11,226 nucleotides of DNA from Candidatus Melainabacteria bacterium (GCA_003151275.1 PLXC01000102.1:1-11226), one strand, 5' to 3'. Positions 1 through 6,658 are shown, numbered from the stretch's first letter. Program-made: numbers and translations. Notes: generated from the letters alone by a model not told the origin.

Positions 1-847
1 CGTCCATCTGCTCCCAGATTTTGTCCCCACTGCGCTCAGGTGATGTTGTGTTTGTTACTACTAAATTCGACAAGTATTCTGCAATTGTGCCCTTCTCATT
101 TTCTGGCGCTTTCATTACCATGTCGAGCGGATTTATTCGCGTCGAGCTCAAGTCGCCAGGACTGAAATAGTAAATTGACTGCCCGCTTGCAGCCCTCCAT
201 CCCGATGTCTTGCTGTAGAGCTCAGGTGTCCGACCTTTCGGGTAAGCCTCAGTGACGATCGCGCTGATGTCAAAACGTGCAATTAAATTCGGGATAAAAA
301 GTCCGCTGCTTTTCCCTGTTCCAGTTGGTCCACACACAAGTGTGTGCTGTTGCGTCAGCCTGGGCGGCACTGACAAAACCTGACTTTCGCCCCAGGGCGC
401 AAGCAATAAACTATTTTGGTTGATGTGATCTGAGATGTATCCTCCAGCCTCTAACTCAGCCTCAGTTGCCCATTTAGCCTTGCCATACAGCGTCGATGCT
501 TCAATTGGCGCCACCTCTCTTTGAGACAACCCGACCAATGTTTCTTTGATCAAGTCGAGGCGTTTTTGACAAAATGGCAATGCCCACTTATTTTTGTCGT
601 CGCTGACAGTTAGCTTGCACTGAATGCCTTCAGCCAATTGCTCGTAGTCAATGACGATGTTGTATTCAAGATTCCAGTGATTTTTGCCTGGATAGACTTC
701 AAATGCCGAAGCTGTAATTTGCTGGTAACGTCCCTGCAATCCACCCGTGATTTTGCATCGCAACCTCGTTAAGGCAGCTTGAACCAGAAATTTGAACTCC
801 TTCAAATCGGTCATCTGGACTATTACTTGGCCCTGCACTTCTGGCAT
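1..847 (-). CDS. VirD4/TraG-type coupling-protein relative (T4SS-DNA_transf ATPase), partial
   Basis: This reading frame leaves the window at position 1, so only the N-terminal ~282 residues are visible. From Met at 847, a Walker A motif GPTGTGKS lies at about residues 173-180, followed by GLFIPNLI, SAIVTE..PKGR (the family's usual VtDpKGE box), TSGW, FSPGD and RINPL. This order is typical of VirD4/TraG ATPases, which deliver DNA or protein substrates to type IV secretion channels. The family normally begins with transmembrane helices. Here residues 1-115 instead form a soluble alpha/beta-looking domain, so it may be a cytosolic or repurposed coupling protein. Met 847 overlaps the stop of a short upstream frame (TGATG). 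The true start may be ATG 933 with a one-base frameshift near 866 (see the separate entry). The Walker B region lies outside the window, so ATPase competence cannot be judged. Confidence 0.82.
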   Translation of the reverse strand, partial: MPEVQGQVIVQMTDLKEFKFLVQAALTRLRCKITGGLQGRYQQITASAFEVYPGKNHWNLEYNIVIDYEQLAEGIQCKLTVSDDKNKWALPFCQKRLDLIKETLVGLSQREVAPIEASTLYGKAKWATEAELEAGGYISDHINQNSLLLAPWGESQVLSVPPRLTQQHTLVCGPTGTGKSSGLFIPNLIARFDISAIVTEAYPKGRTPELYSKTSGWRAASGQSIYYFSPGDLSSTRINPLDMVMKAPENEKGTIAEYLSNLVVTNTTSPERSGDKIWEQMD

Positions 848-933
848 CAATTCATTCCAGTCGGGTCGAATGTAAACTCGTCAATCTTGTGCGCCTCCCG
901 GCGGGTCAAGAAGTGATGGTGAACCTGAAACAT
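848..933 (-). other. Probable frameshifted N-terminus of the coupling-protein relative
   Basis: An ATG at 933 is preceded by a good Shine-Dalgarno-like GGAAG seven bases upstream. It opens a 28-codon frame ending in TGA just at the ATG at 847. The last residues of this frame (DEFTFDP) join smoothly to DWNELMPE in the frame of the ATPase if one G is restored in the CCCGAC at about 864-870. This suggests the real protein starts at 933 and that a single base was lost. Alternatively it is a leader peptide translationally coupled by the TGATG overlap. I favour the frameshift because the downstream frame has protein-like sequence before its own ATG and no obvious ribosome-binding site. Confidence 0.5.
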
Positions 934-989
934 AATATACTTCCGACTGGACACTTATTTTCGCAGTAATACTACAGGAGAAGGCAAGG
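934..989. promoter_or_regulatory. Divergent intergenic region with a strong RBS for the lectin gene
   Basis: These 56 bases separate two divergent genes and must hold at least part of both promoters. On the plus strand AGGAGAAGGCAAGG lies just before the ATG at 990, a strong Shine-Dalgarno. AT-rich stretches (CATAATATAC, CAGTAATACT) could serve as -10 elements, but no convincing -35/-10 pair stands out. Confidence 0.4.
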
Positions 990-1526
990 ATGAAAAAGGT
1001 TTTTGCGGCTATGTTTGCAATGCTCAGCATGCTCAGTACATATCAGTCTGAAGCACAATCAAAAACACAATCTGTGATTGTACCTCCAGGCACCGACCCT
1101 ATAACCTTGGGAGCCCAGTCCGTAGGCGCTATTAAATGTCAGGCAGGTCAGCTTGTAGAAGTGAAGACCGATGGGAACTGGAGTTATGGTGGTACTACCA
1201 GCGTGACTGCCGACGGAGAGCCTGCTTGGAAGCAAGAACTGCTCCCACCTGCGTCTAACGCGGCTCCTGCAGGTGCGCTAATCGGTGTCTTCGTACCCGA
1301 TGCTTACAGCCAGTTTGTGACTGATCTCACTACTGCTGCTGATCAGCCGAATATAGACCGATTTATACGGCTTATGCCGAGATCGATACTACTTGGCTCA
1401 CACTGGAAAGGAATGGCTCCCAATGATGGCTACCTTATTTTCCTTATGAATGACCAAGTTTATCGTAGCGGCTACCATGACAATTCTGGCAGTATCAATG
1501 TTCATGTGACATTTCCATCGAAATAG
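990..1526 (+). CDS. Secreted LecA (PA-IL)-like sugar-binding protein
   Basis: This is a 178-residue protein with a Sec signal peptide (MKK, hydrophobic core, probable cleavage after SEA at about residue 22). The mature part resembles the galactose-binding LecA/PA-IL jelly-roll: NWSYGG at 63-68, TADGEP at 73-78, GALIGVF at 95-101, a PNDGYLIFLMND strand at 144-155, and DNSGSINV at 164-171. In LecA the corresponding ND...NNSGS segment supplies calcium and galactose ligands. Here D155 and D164/N165 could do so, which would predict calcium-dependent carbohydrate binding outside the cytoplasm. The start is set by a strong AGGAG upstream. It stands alone on the plus strand, divergent from the coupling-protein relative and convergent with the putative immunity gene. 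The fold call rests on motif spacing, and sugar specificity is not predictable. Confidence 0.72.
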   Translation: MKKVFAAMFAMLSMLSTYQSEAQSKTQSVIVPPGTDPITLGAQSVGAIKCQAGQLVEVKTDGNWSYGGTTSVTADGEPAWKQELLPPASNAAPAGALIGVFVPDAYSQFVTDLTTAADQPNIDRFIRLMPRSILLGSHWKGMAPNDGYLIFLMNDQVYRSGYHDNSGSINVHVTFPSK

Positions 1527-1548
1527 TTATTTAGAGCTTGCACTGCCT

Positions 1549-1842
1549 TTATGACTTGATCGGACTATCGTTCCGTTCTATGACTTCGACCCAGGCACCG
1601 TTGATAAGGCGCTTAGTGATTGCATTGCTCTGACCTGGTTCAGTGAGCTTGTGAACCGTCATCAATCGGTCATAGTCCGGCGAGCCAGGTTTGCAGATTC
1701 CGGCATCATGACCGGGTGAAACTTTGTCCTTAGTGTTCAAGTAGCCGGATAGCCATTTAATGCTACGGTCAGCAAGCATTTCTGCGCTCTCGAAAATCAT
1801 CTCATCGGCCGTTTCTTCGGTCGAATCTAAATCGTCTACCAT
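1549..1842 (-). CDS. Small acidic protein, candidate immunity protein of the upstream metallopeptidase toxin
   Basis: This is a 97-residue protein with a very acidic first 20 residues (MVDDLDSTEETADEMIFES) and no signal peptide or membrane segment. I recognise no family. Its ATG at 1842 lies inside the last codons of the metallopeptidase gene (7-bp overlap, ATGGTAG) and has a strong ribosome-binding site, AAGGAG, just upstream. A small acidic cytosolic protein encoded immediately after, and overlapping, a toxin-like gene is the usual position for an immunity protein in polymorphic toxin systems. The function is therefore inferred from position, size and charge only. It could also be an unrelated small partner or chaperone. 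The frame is intact, in contrast to the broken gene upstream. Confidence 0.6.
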   Translation of the reverse strand: MVDDLDSTEETADEMIFESAEMLADRSIKWLSGYLNTKDKVSPGHDAGICKPGSPDYDRLMTVHKLTEPGQSNAITKRLINGAWVEVIERNDSPIKS

Positions 1843-3215
1843 TGCTCTCTCCTTAGTAATTCCAGAACTTTCGGGAATCGCGTAACCATGTTGTGTGAGA
1901 ATACGTTTGACTCGTGCGGTATAAGATTCTTCGCGTGAGCGCTGAGATCTGCATAAATCTCGTCTGTCATTTTATCGCCGCCAAGAGCCTTGAGATACAT
2001 CTTGTATGAATCGAACTGCGGGATCTTTGCCCAGTCTTCTTTGAACGCTGAAATGAATTCCGGTCTGTTTGAAAAGCAGCTTGGGTCAACGATGACATTG
2101 CGAGCATGTCCGATTTCATGATGGAGCGGAATGTCACATCTTCGTTCTGAACCCAACTACCGCCATGCCAGTGATTTTCGCCGACATAGATTTTGGCAGG
2201 CTCCGTTTCGGTTGCTTCTTTAAAGGCTGCTGCCGCTCTTGAGTGTTTAACTCCCAGTTCATCGGCGACCCGCCCACTTGGGATGATCTCAACATTTTTC
2301 AAATCGTTTGCTTCGCGGACACCGATTGTCTCTTTTGCTTTTTCGACTGCCTTGACGAATTCAGGTGTTGGTTCGACCCTTGGACCAAGCTCCGGAAACC
2401 CGTCACCATGCGGTAAAAGCTCCGAGTGCTTAATGGATGACTTTAGACCATTGCGCTCAGCCAATCCAGCCATCTTTTCATTGAGATCCGCTATTCTGGA
2501 ACTCATCGCTGTTATTTTTTCTCTTGCGGTTTCAAAGACAGAGCCGACTTTTCCAATCACGCCTTCTTCTTTGATAACGGTTCCGACTGTCGATACCACT
2601 TTGCCGCAAGCCGCCGCCGCTGCACCTTCTGGTATCAATTCAGGAGCAATGATTGTTCCGATCACTGTTGGTGCCACGTCATGGCCGAAGATGTATCCCT
2701 TCTCTTTGGCAGTCAAATGATTGAAGTGATCGACCGATTGAACGATACCGGCTTTGATAGCTTCGCCGGTGTGTAGTCCATCGTTTGCCATTCCTGCATA
2801 GTCGCCATGGGAGACCTTCTCGCCAACATATGCGGAACCTGCAATGACTGCTTCAGTGGTTGCCTTAATGGCGCCCTTGGTGCCTTCGACTGCACTGTGA
2901 ATAGTCTCGCTTGGATGAGTAACGGCTTTACTGGCTGTCTGAGCTGCGTCGGTGACAAAGTGAGTAATGCCGTCGCCGAAGCCGATGCAAAACTGACCGA
3001 ATTGATCCATTGCATTTGAAGGTTGTTGCCGCTCGGGCCTGGCGGCTCCTGGTCCCCAAGTTTCTTTATGCACTTCATGCAATCCACTGGGAAGCGGGCA
3101 AGGATGCTGGCTTCTATCAGTGGTCTGATGTTGTTCGAGGGCTTGCATAGTAAATGTCCCGCGTTGGACCCTATGCCCGCTACTTTAGCGGCGAGTTCTG
3201 GCAAGCCTTTGGCAT
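1836..3215 (-). CDS. Toxin-like protein with C-terminal HExxH (gluzincin-like) metallopeptidase domain, frameshifted
   Basis: Three frames joined by single-base restorations give a protein of about 460 residues. Met at 3215 starts MPKGLPELAAKV if one G is restored at about 3205. The frame then shifts near 3010 into DQFGQFCIGFGDG, and again near 2130. The longest intact piece holds an Ala-rich helical region, a hydrophobic Ala/Gly-rich stretch (about 2580-2700) and a Pro-rich linker. The C-terminal piece carries HHEIGHA, a zinc-peptidase HExxH, and about 50 residues later EIYADLSAHA, which could give the third zinc ligand Glu as in gluzincins and anthrax lethal-factor-like (ATLF) toxins. With the overlapping downstream small acidic gene this resembles a polymorphic toxin and its immunity gene. 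No signal peptide is seen, so delivery may rely on a dedicated secretion system. As sequenced the catalytic motif is out of frame with the N-terminal body, so the toxin is either inactivated or misassembled. Confidence 0.6.
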
Positions 3216-3221
3216 TTCAAA

Positions 3222-3581
3222 TTAAGTCGGCGGTCCAGGGGCCTGTTCAGCAAGCTGTTTGATCCAAGATGTGGTGGCACGGATAATTTGGTTTGTATAG
3301 AGCCCGCCTGGCGGGACTTCGTAGCTAGATAGTCATATGTAATTGTGGTGCCATTCTCCTGGGCACCAACCAGCCAAGTGCTTAGCATGTTGAGAGCTAT
3401 TTAACTCCTTGTGAGTGTTGTAGATGATCTCCGGCATATGAATAGCTAAGCTTTTGGCAGCTTCCCAAATTGCCTTACCGGCCTTTGCCGCCTTCTCCGC
3501 AAAGTCATCTGCTGCCACCTTTGCAGCTTTCTCTCGTAACTCCTGAACGGATGATGACGATCCACCTGTATGGCGCTTCAA
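3222..3581 (-). CDS. Hypothetical protein upstream of the toxin-like gene, frameshifted
   Basis: A frame from TTG 3581 gives an Ala/Lys/Glu-rich helical N-terminus (QELREKAAKVAADDFAEK), then HAKHLAGW and GEWHHNYI before a TGA. Adding one AT unit in the TACATATGAC at about 3333-3340 continues the frame as YDYLATKSRQAG. Restoring one G near 3308 then continues it as LYTNQIIRATTSWIKQLAEQ to a TAA at 3222, six bases before the toxin Met. The joined product, about 120 residues, is far more protein-like than either fragment. The coding-like frame also extends upstream to about 3684 without an ATG or GTG, so the true start is unclear. I recognise no family. The spacing suggests co-transcription with the toxin-like gene, perhaps as a chaperone, adaptor or N-terminal toxin component. 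Confidence 0.45.
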
Positions 3582-3722
3582 GGAAGAAGATAGTAAGCCT
3601 AAAAAAATTGCTGAAAGCTTTTCCAGTTGTTTAAACAGTCTGGCAAAAGTCGAGATCGAAGCTTCGCCAAGGAAATTTTGATACTATCTACGTCTGACAG
3701 AATGGACTGGCTGTGGCAATGA

Positions 3723-4211
3723 TCAAGGTGATGGCACCCAAGTTCGCCTGGGCGTTTGATTTACTGGCGCCGCTTCTGTCTTTTTAAATTCTTGCGAAAG
3801 TAATGGACGATGGTGAAAGTCCTTGAAGAAGCGCTCTATTAGTGGCTCGGCAGAGGTGTATTTATCTTGGGCCAAATAAAGTCCAATTAGATTACTAAGA
3901 TCGTCAGCGATTCTCTTACTGTCAGAATCTTCAATAGTTTCGTTGATATGCAATGCCGTTAATAAACTGTGCTCTGCTGAATCCCATTCGTGACGCTGCG
4001 CTTGCTCAATTCCCAAATCAGTCATCTTCGCGGCAATCATTCTCATTCGTAAAATGTTTAACGATGGCGATTCGTTTAGTTCCAACATCTCTTGAAATTC
4101 TGCCGCGTAGCACACAGCCTCACTCAAAAAAACGGGACGGGGTGGTGTTGCCCCGCAAGGTGCATGCAAAATGATGAGAGGGATAATCGCCACAACTAAT
4201 CGACGTTTCAT
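3723..4211 (-). CDS. Exported TPR-like protein
   Basis: This is a 162-residue protein with an N-terminal signal peptide (MKRRLVVAIIPLIILHAP, likely cleaved after CGA at about residue 21). The mature part is helical and contains two TPR-like helix pairs: MTDLGIEQAQRHEWDSAEHSLLTALHI, and DDLSNLIGLYLAQDKYTSAEPLIERFF, with the small-residue and aromatic spacing of TPRs. TPRs are protein-interaction scaffolds, and here the location would be periplasmic or outer-surface. The tail is Pro/Thr-rich. The ribosome-binding site is weak (CCAGGCA next to ATG). It is on the same strand as the lipoprotein gene upstream and the toxin block downstream. The 195-bp gap upstream and 140-bp gap downstream argue against tight coupling. 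Partner and role are unknown. Confidence 0.7.
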   Translation of the reverse strand: MKRRLVVAIIPLIILHAPCGATPPRPVFLSEAVCYAAEFQEMLELNESPSLNILRMRMIAAKMTDLGIEQAQRHEWDSAEHSLLTALHINETIEDSDSKRIADDLSNLIGLYLAQDKYTSAEPLIERFFKDFHHRPLLSQEFKKTEAAPVNQTPRRTWVPSP

Positions 4212-4317
4212 TGCCTGGTCCCACCATTCGACTCAAGCCCTTTATTCCCTAGAATGTGCAGGGAGCACTATTCGCGAAACGAGCCTGATGAACTTCGGGC
4301 CCCGACATTTTTTTGGT

Positions 4318-4363
4318 CAAAATCCCCGCTAAGCTATTTGACAACGCGAAATAGGGGATTTTG
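4318..4363. repeat. Long inverted repeat between lipoprotein and TPR genes
   Basis: A perfect 10-bp inverted repeat, CAAAATCCCC (4318-4327) and GGGGATTTTG (4354-4363), encloses a second one, CTATTT (4334-4339) and AAATAG (4349-4354). The inner and outer stems are contiguous on the right arm, with a short unpaired stretch on the left. It lies downstream of the lipoprotein gene, but no T tract follows on the minus strand, so it is not a classical intrinsic terminator. The motif CCCGCTAAG occurs inside the structure and again just after it at 4364-4372. Confidence 0.6.
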
Positions 4364-4406
4364 TCCCGCTAAGGTGCTTGGCAGGCGGCTCGAATAGCAT
4401 TGGCGC

Positions 4407-5000
4407 TTAGTGCTGACCACTGAGAAGGAAAGATTTGATACGGGGATCGTCAGATACCAGATGGTCAAGTATGTGAAATGCTTCGTCCTTCAGTGGGTCC
4501 TTCAAAACTTCCGCCCTTGTTAATGCCTTGCCCAAGAGCTTCTCGTCATCCCACGGCATTTTGGAAGCGTCAACAATCATGAATGAAGGGCGATCAGAAC
4601 CCATTCGGCAGTCGACGCCAACTCGCCGCCGCATCTTACCGGAGGTCCCATTACCCCACTGCCCGATGCTCAAGAGAATTTGGATGCCCCGTTCAAGATG
4701 CTTATCCGTCCATCGAGCCATATAAATTGCGGACGCGTTGTTGTCGTTATACACATAACCCGTGGCATACCATGTCTTGCTGCCGCAGTCCGGACAGATT
4801 CCCGTCTCCTTGCTCTCACCTGGTTCTATGCTTATTTTTCCCATACCTGAGACCTCTGTTACTGATGTTGTTGTTTCAAGCGACTGACTACGTGAGTCTG
4901 GCTGTGCAATTAGACGAGTGTTGGTACAGGAACACAACAACAGAGTGATCAGAAGAAAGCCACATTTACAAATTGATGGAGTCAAATTTAGAGTCTTCAT
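4407..5000 (-). CDS. Predicted lipoprotein with CxxC motif
   Basis: From Met 5000 the protein has 197 residues and a lipoprotein signal peptide: a hydrophobic LLITLLL run followed by the lipobox LCSC, predicting lipidation at about Cys 25. An alternative ATG at 5033 adds 11 residues and has a GAGG upstream, but it makes the signal peptide unusually long. The mature protein has a Ser/Thr-rich linker, then CPDCGSKTW (Cys 69 and 72) with only one other Cys further on, so any zinc knuckle is incomplete. This is followed by an alpha/beta region with DASKMPWDDEKLLG and a C-terminal HLVSDDPRI. I recognise no family. Anchoring in the outer or inner membrane facing the periplasm is inferred. It directly follows the recombinase remnant on the same strand. 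Confidence 0.65.
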   Translation of the reverse strand: MKTLNLTPSICKCGFLLITLLLCSCTNTRLIAQPDSRSQSLETTTSVTEVSGMGKISIEPGESKETGICPDCGSKTWYATGYVYNDNNASAIYMARWTDKHLERGIQILLSIGQWGNGTSGKMRRRVGVDCRMGSDRPSFMIVDASKMPWDDEKLLGKALTRAEVLKDPLKDEAFHILDHLVSDDPRIKSFLLSGQH

Positions 5001-5032
5001 AATGCCTAATAGAGCCCGGACAACGCAACGCA

Positions 5033-5490
5033 TCAGTACCTCAAAAGATTAATGGCTCTTCGCTTATCATCAGGATCTACAGCCAAGTACACCTGAAGAT
5101 CACTTAGACTGGCGTGCCCTGAAATTTCTTGAATAGTTCTTCGCAAATCATGGATGCAGAATTTTACGCCGGATTGCTGGATAACCATCTTTTGCGCTGC
5201 AAGCACACGATTAGAATGCGTAGGCGAGTCAACAAGATGATTTGGAAATATATATATCGTGCCTCAGGGCGGGCACGAGCACGGCGGGCTACCATCATCA
5301 TCAATGCGTAGTTCGAAATCGGAAATATTCGGTCGTCACCATTTTTGGTATCACGTAGAGTTATCACGCCAGACGACAGATCAATGTCATCCCACTGCAG
5401 CTCGAGTGCCTTAAGTTTCCTCATGCCTGTAAGTACAATCAAGGTGAATAGGTCGCGAGCGGTTGTATCCACAAGAGCCTGGACGGCACC
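5033..5490 (-). pseudogene. Tyrosine recombinase/integrase remnant, truncated, frameshifted and internally deleted
   Basis: The C-terminal catalytic domain of a phage-type integrase is readable in two frames. The first (from about 5490) holds ARDLFTLIVLTGMRKLKALEL with the first catalytic Arg, then WDDIDLSSG and DTKNGDDR with the Lys. A shift in an ATATATAT run at about 5250 (one extra dinucleotide) leads into FPNHLVDSPTHSNR, then HDLRRT (His and second Arg), GHASL and LQVYLAV (Tyr nucleophile), ending at 5033. Between HDLRRT and TIQEISGH about 15 residues that family members normally have are missing. The N-terminal core-binding domain is absent, because upstream of about 5490 the frame hits a stop and an unrelated plus-strand gene begins. 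It is therefore almost certainly inactive even if the frameshift is an artefact. Confidence 0.8.
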
Positions 5491-5789
5491 ATAAAGACTT
5501 CAAAAAAACAATTGCCAAAAAGGCTCGCCAACTCGGGAAAATTACAAAGAGCAAAGAAAAAGATCCCCAAAATATTCTAATTAGTTATTGTGGCGATGAA
5601 GAGCGCTTTCAGCCCGTCATACCGTTTGTGAAAACGATGTTTGATGCACCCGATCAGCCTGATGAAAAATGGAATTATTTCCTGAAAACTGTTGGGCCAG
5701 AATTGCTTCAGTTCATTGAAACATCCATCTCAGTGGAAGAAGACGACGAAGCAAATAGAGCTTATGAGATCATGCGAGATATGGATTAA
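5463..5789 (+). CDS. Hypothetical protein, probably lacking its N-terminus
   Basis: The open frame encodes up to 108 residues from a TTG at 5463. Its first ~10 codons overlap the integrase remnant and are unlikely to be native. The plausible part starts at about KDFKKTIAKKARQLGK, a basic helical segment, and continues into QNILISYCGDEERFQPVIPFVK and an acidic C-terminus SISVEEDDEANRAYEIMRDMD. There is no recognisable ribosome-binding site, ATG, signal peptide or membrane segment. I recognise no family. The simplest reading is a gene whose 5' end was replaced when the integrase region recombined, leaving both genes cut at about 5485-5500. It may not be expressed. Confidence 0.4.
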   Translation: MYPQEPGRHHKDFKKTIAKKARQLGKITKSKEKDPQNILISYCGDEERFQPVIPFVKTMFDAPDQPDEKWNYFLKTVGPELLQFIETSISVEEDDEANRAYEIMRDMD

Positions 5790-6050
5790 TTAGGGAACAT
5801 CACAGAACGACCGGGATCAATAATGCCCACCATGCGCGAAACATCATCGTTGCCAAGCTGGGATGTTCTTTCTTTTTCAAGATGTCAGCGAGTTTTTATG
5901 GGATAATTCCTGCGAGCGTGGCGCACACGCAATTTATTGGGGAGCATAGCTGCATGCTCGTGTCTTATAAAACTGCTGCAACTGCACTAATTCTAGTGTC
6001 TGCTTTGTATTGGAACTCACACAACGGTTGAGCTGCTTGCTGTTGCGAGC
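5790..6050. other. Non-coding stretch with one possible small membrane peptide
   Basis: No gene of normal size is open here on either strand. The only candidate is a 25-codon plus-strand frame from ATG 5954 to TGA 6031, preceded by GGGGAG nine bases upstream. It encodes a short hydrophobic segment (KTAATALILVSALYW) that could span a membrane. A longer version from ATG 5882 lacks a ribosome-binding site. Without homologues this is weak evidence, and the rest shows no RNA gene or terminator that I can support. Confidence 0.25.
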
Positions 6051-6080
6051 TTATGTAGGCCAGTTTGTAGTCCTACATAA
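6051..6080. repeat. Perfect 9-bp inverted repeat containing the motif
   Basis: TTATGTAGG (6051-6059) and CCTACATAA (6072-6080) are perfect inverted copies around a 12-base loop, which itself contains a third TGTAG. It could be a protein-binding palindrome or a short hairpin. Confidence 0.65.
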
Positions 6081-6426
6081 ATCGTTCGGTGGTATCAGAT
6101 CGCGGAAACGCAGGCGTGAGCGCTGGAATGCTGTAATTTGCCATTGTCTACTTGTAGGTGATTTGTAGCGCCTGATGTCCAATTATCTCTGGCGCGTGAT
6201 CGGAACTTCTTTTCCTTAGCGCCCTATTATTAGCATAGAGAAATCTGTAAAAGTTGACTGTGCCGAACTGCAATCACGAGTCTGCTCTCATTCAGCATTT
6301 CTATGATAGGAGCAAAATGGGAATGGTCCAGATACTGTAAACGCTGGTGATGTAAGGTCTTCCAGCAGCTGATACCACTATGCAAAATTAGGACTTTGTA
6401 GCTTAGAAATGGCGCCTACAAGATAT

Positions 6427-6444
6427 CTACAAACGCGGTTGTAG
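6427..6444. repeat. Inverted CTACAA/TTGTAG pair
   Basis: CTACAA (6427-6432) and TTGTAG (6439-6444) form a 6-bp inverted repeat with a six-base spacer. A further CTACAA lies 11 bases to the left at 6416. A similar arrangement with TTACA, CTACA and TGTAA occurs at 6514-6543. Confidence 0.5.
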
Positions 6445-6658
6445 AAAACGTCGCTGTGTTTATACCTATCGCAGTCTTATGTGATTATGCCACCAGGTCA
6501 TTAGCTTCGACGTTTACAAACACGCCTACACGGTCCCTGTAAATGACGCCACATCACGATTATGTGAGTTCTAGTACTACTGAGAGCCGAATTTAGCAGG
6601 TTGACCGGATCGGATCAGTTTCTACAAGGCTCCCCTTACACAAAAGAAAGAGGATCGC

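Larger units (their letters stand above)
6051..6640. repeat. Cluster of TGTAG/CTACA and TGTAA/TTACA motifs in gene-free DNA
   Basis: About eleven TGTAG motifs, counting both strands, lie here: starts 6054, 6066, 6073, 6153, 6164, 6397, 6416, 6427, 6440, 6526 and 6622. Around seven TGTAA variants accompany them. Random expectation for a given 5-mer on both strands over 590 bases is about one. Some pairs sit 11-12 bases apart in the same orientation (6054/6066, 6153/6164, 6416/6427, 6514/6526). Two clusters at 6416-6444 and 6514-6543 share the order (C/T)TACA, CTACA, TGTA(G/A). A common extended form is TTTGTAGG. The array lies between the rearrangement junction and the IS110 gene, and its function is unknown. 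Confidence 0.65.

Noticed and set aside
2193..2720. Long plus-strand open frame (175 codons) across the toxin-like gene
   Set aside because: It is antisense to the more protein-like minus-strand frame, is Ser/Pro-rich in the manner of a shadow frame, and has no ribosome-binding site.
2713..3010. Continuation of the 163-codon minus-strand frame past about 3010
   Set aside because: Only its first part (3010-3204) looks native. After that the sequence is low-quality (Pro/Leu/Gln-rich) and another frame carries the protein-like sequence.
4318..4363. Intrinsic terminator of the lipoprotein gene
   Set aside because: The stem is long and GC-capped, but on the minus strand it is followed by an A run, not a T run.
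6051..6640. Integron attC sites or CopY/BlaI operators
   Set aside because: The motifs lack attC core sites (GTTRRRY) and the TACAnnTGTA spacing of BlaI/CopY operators.
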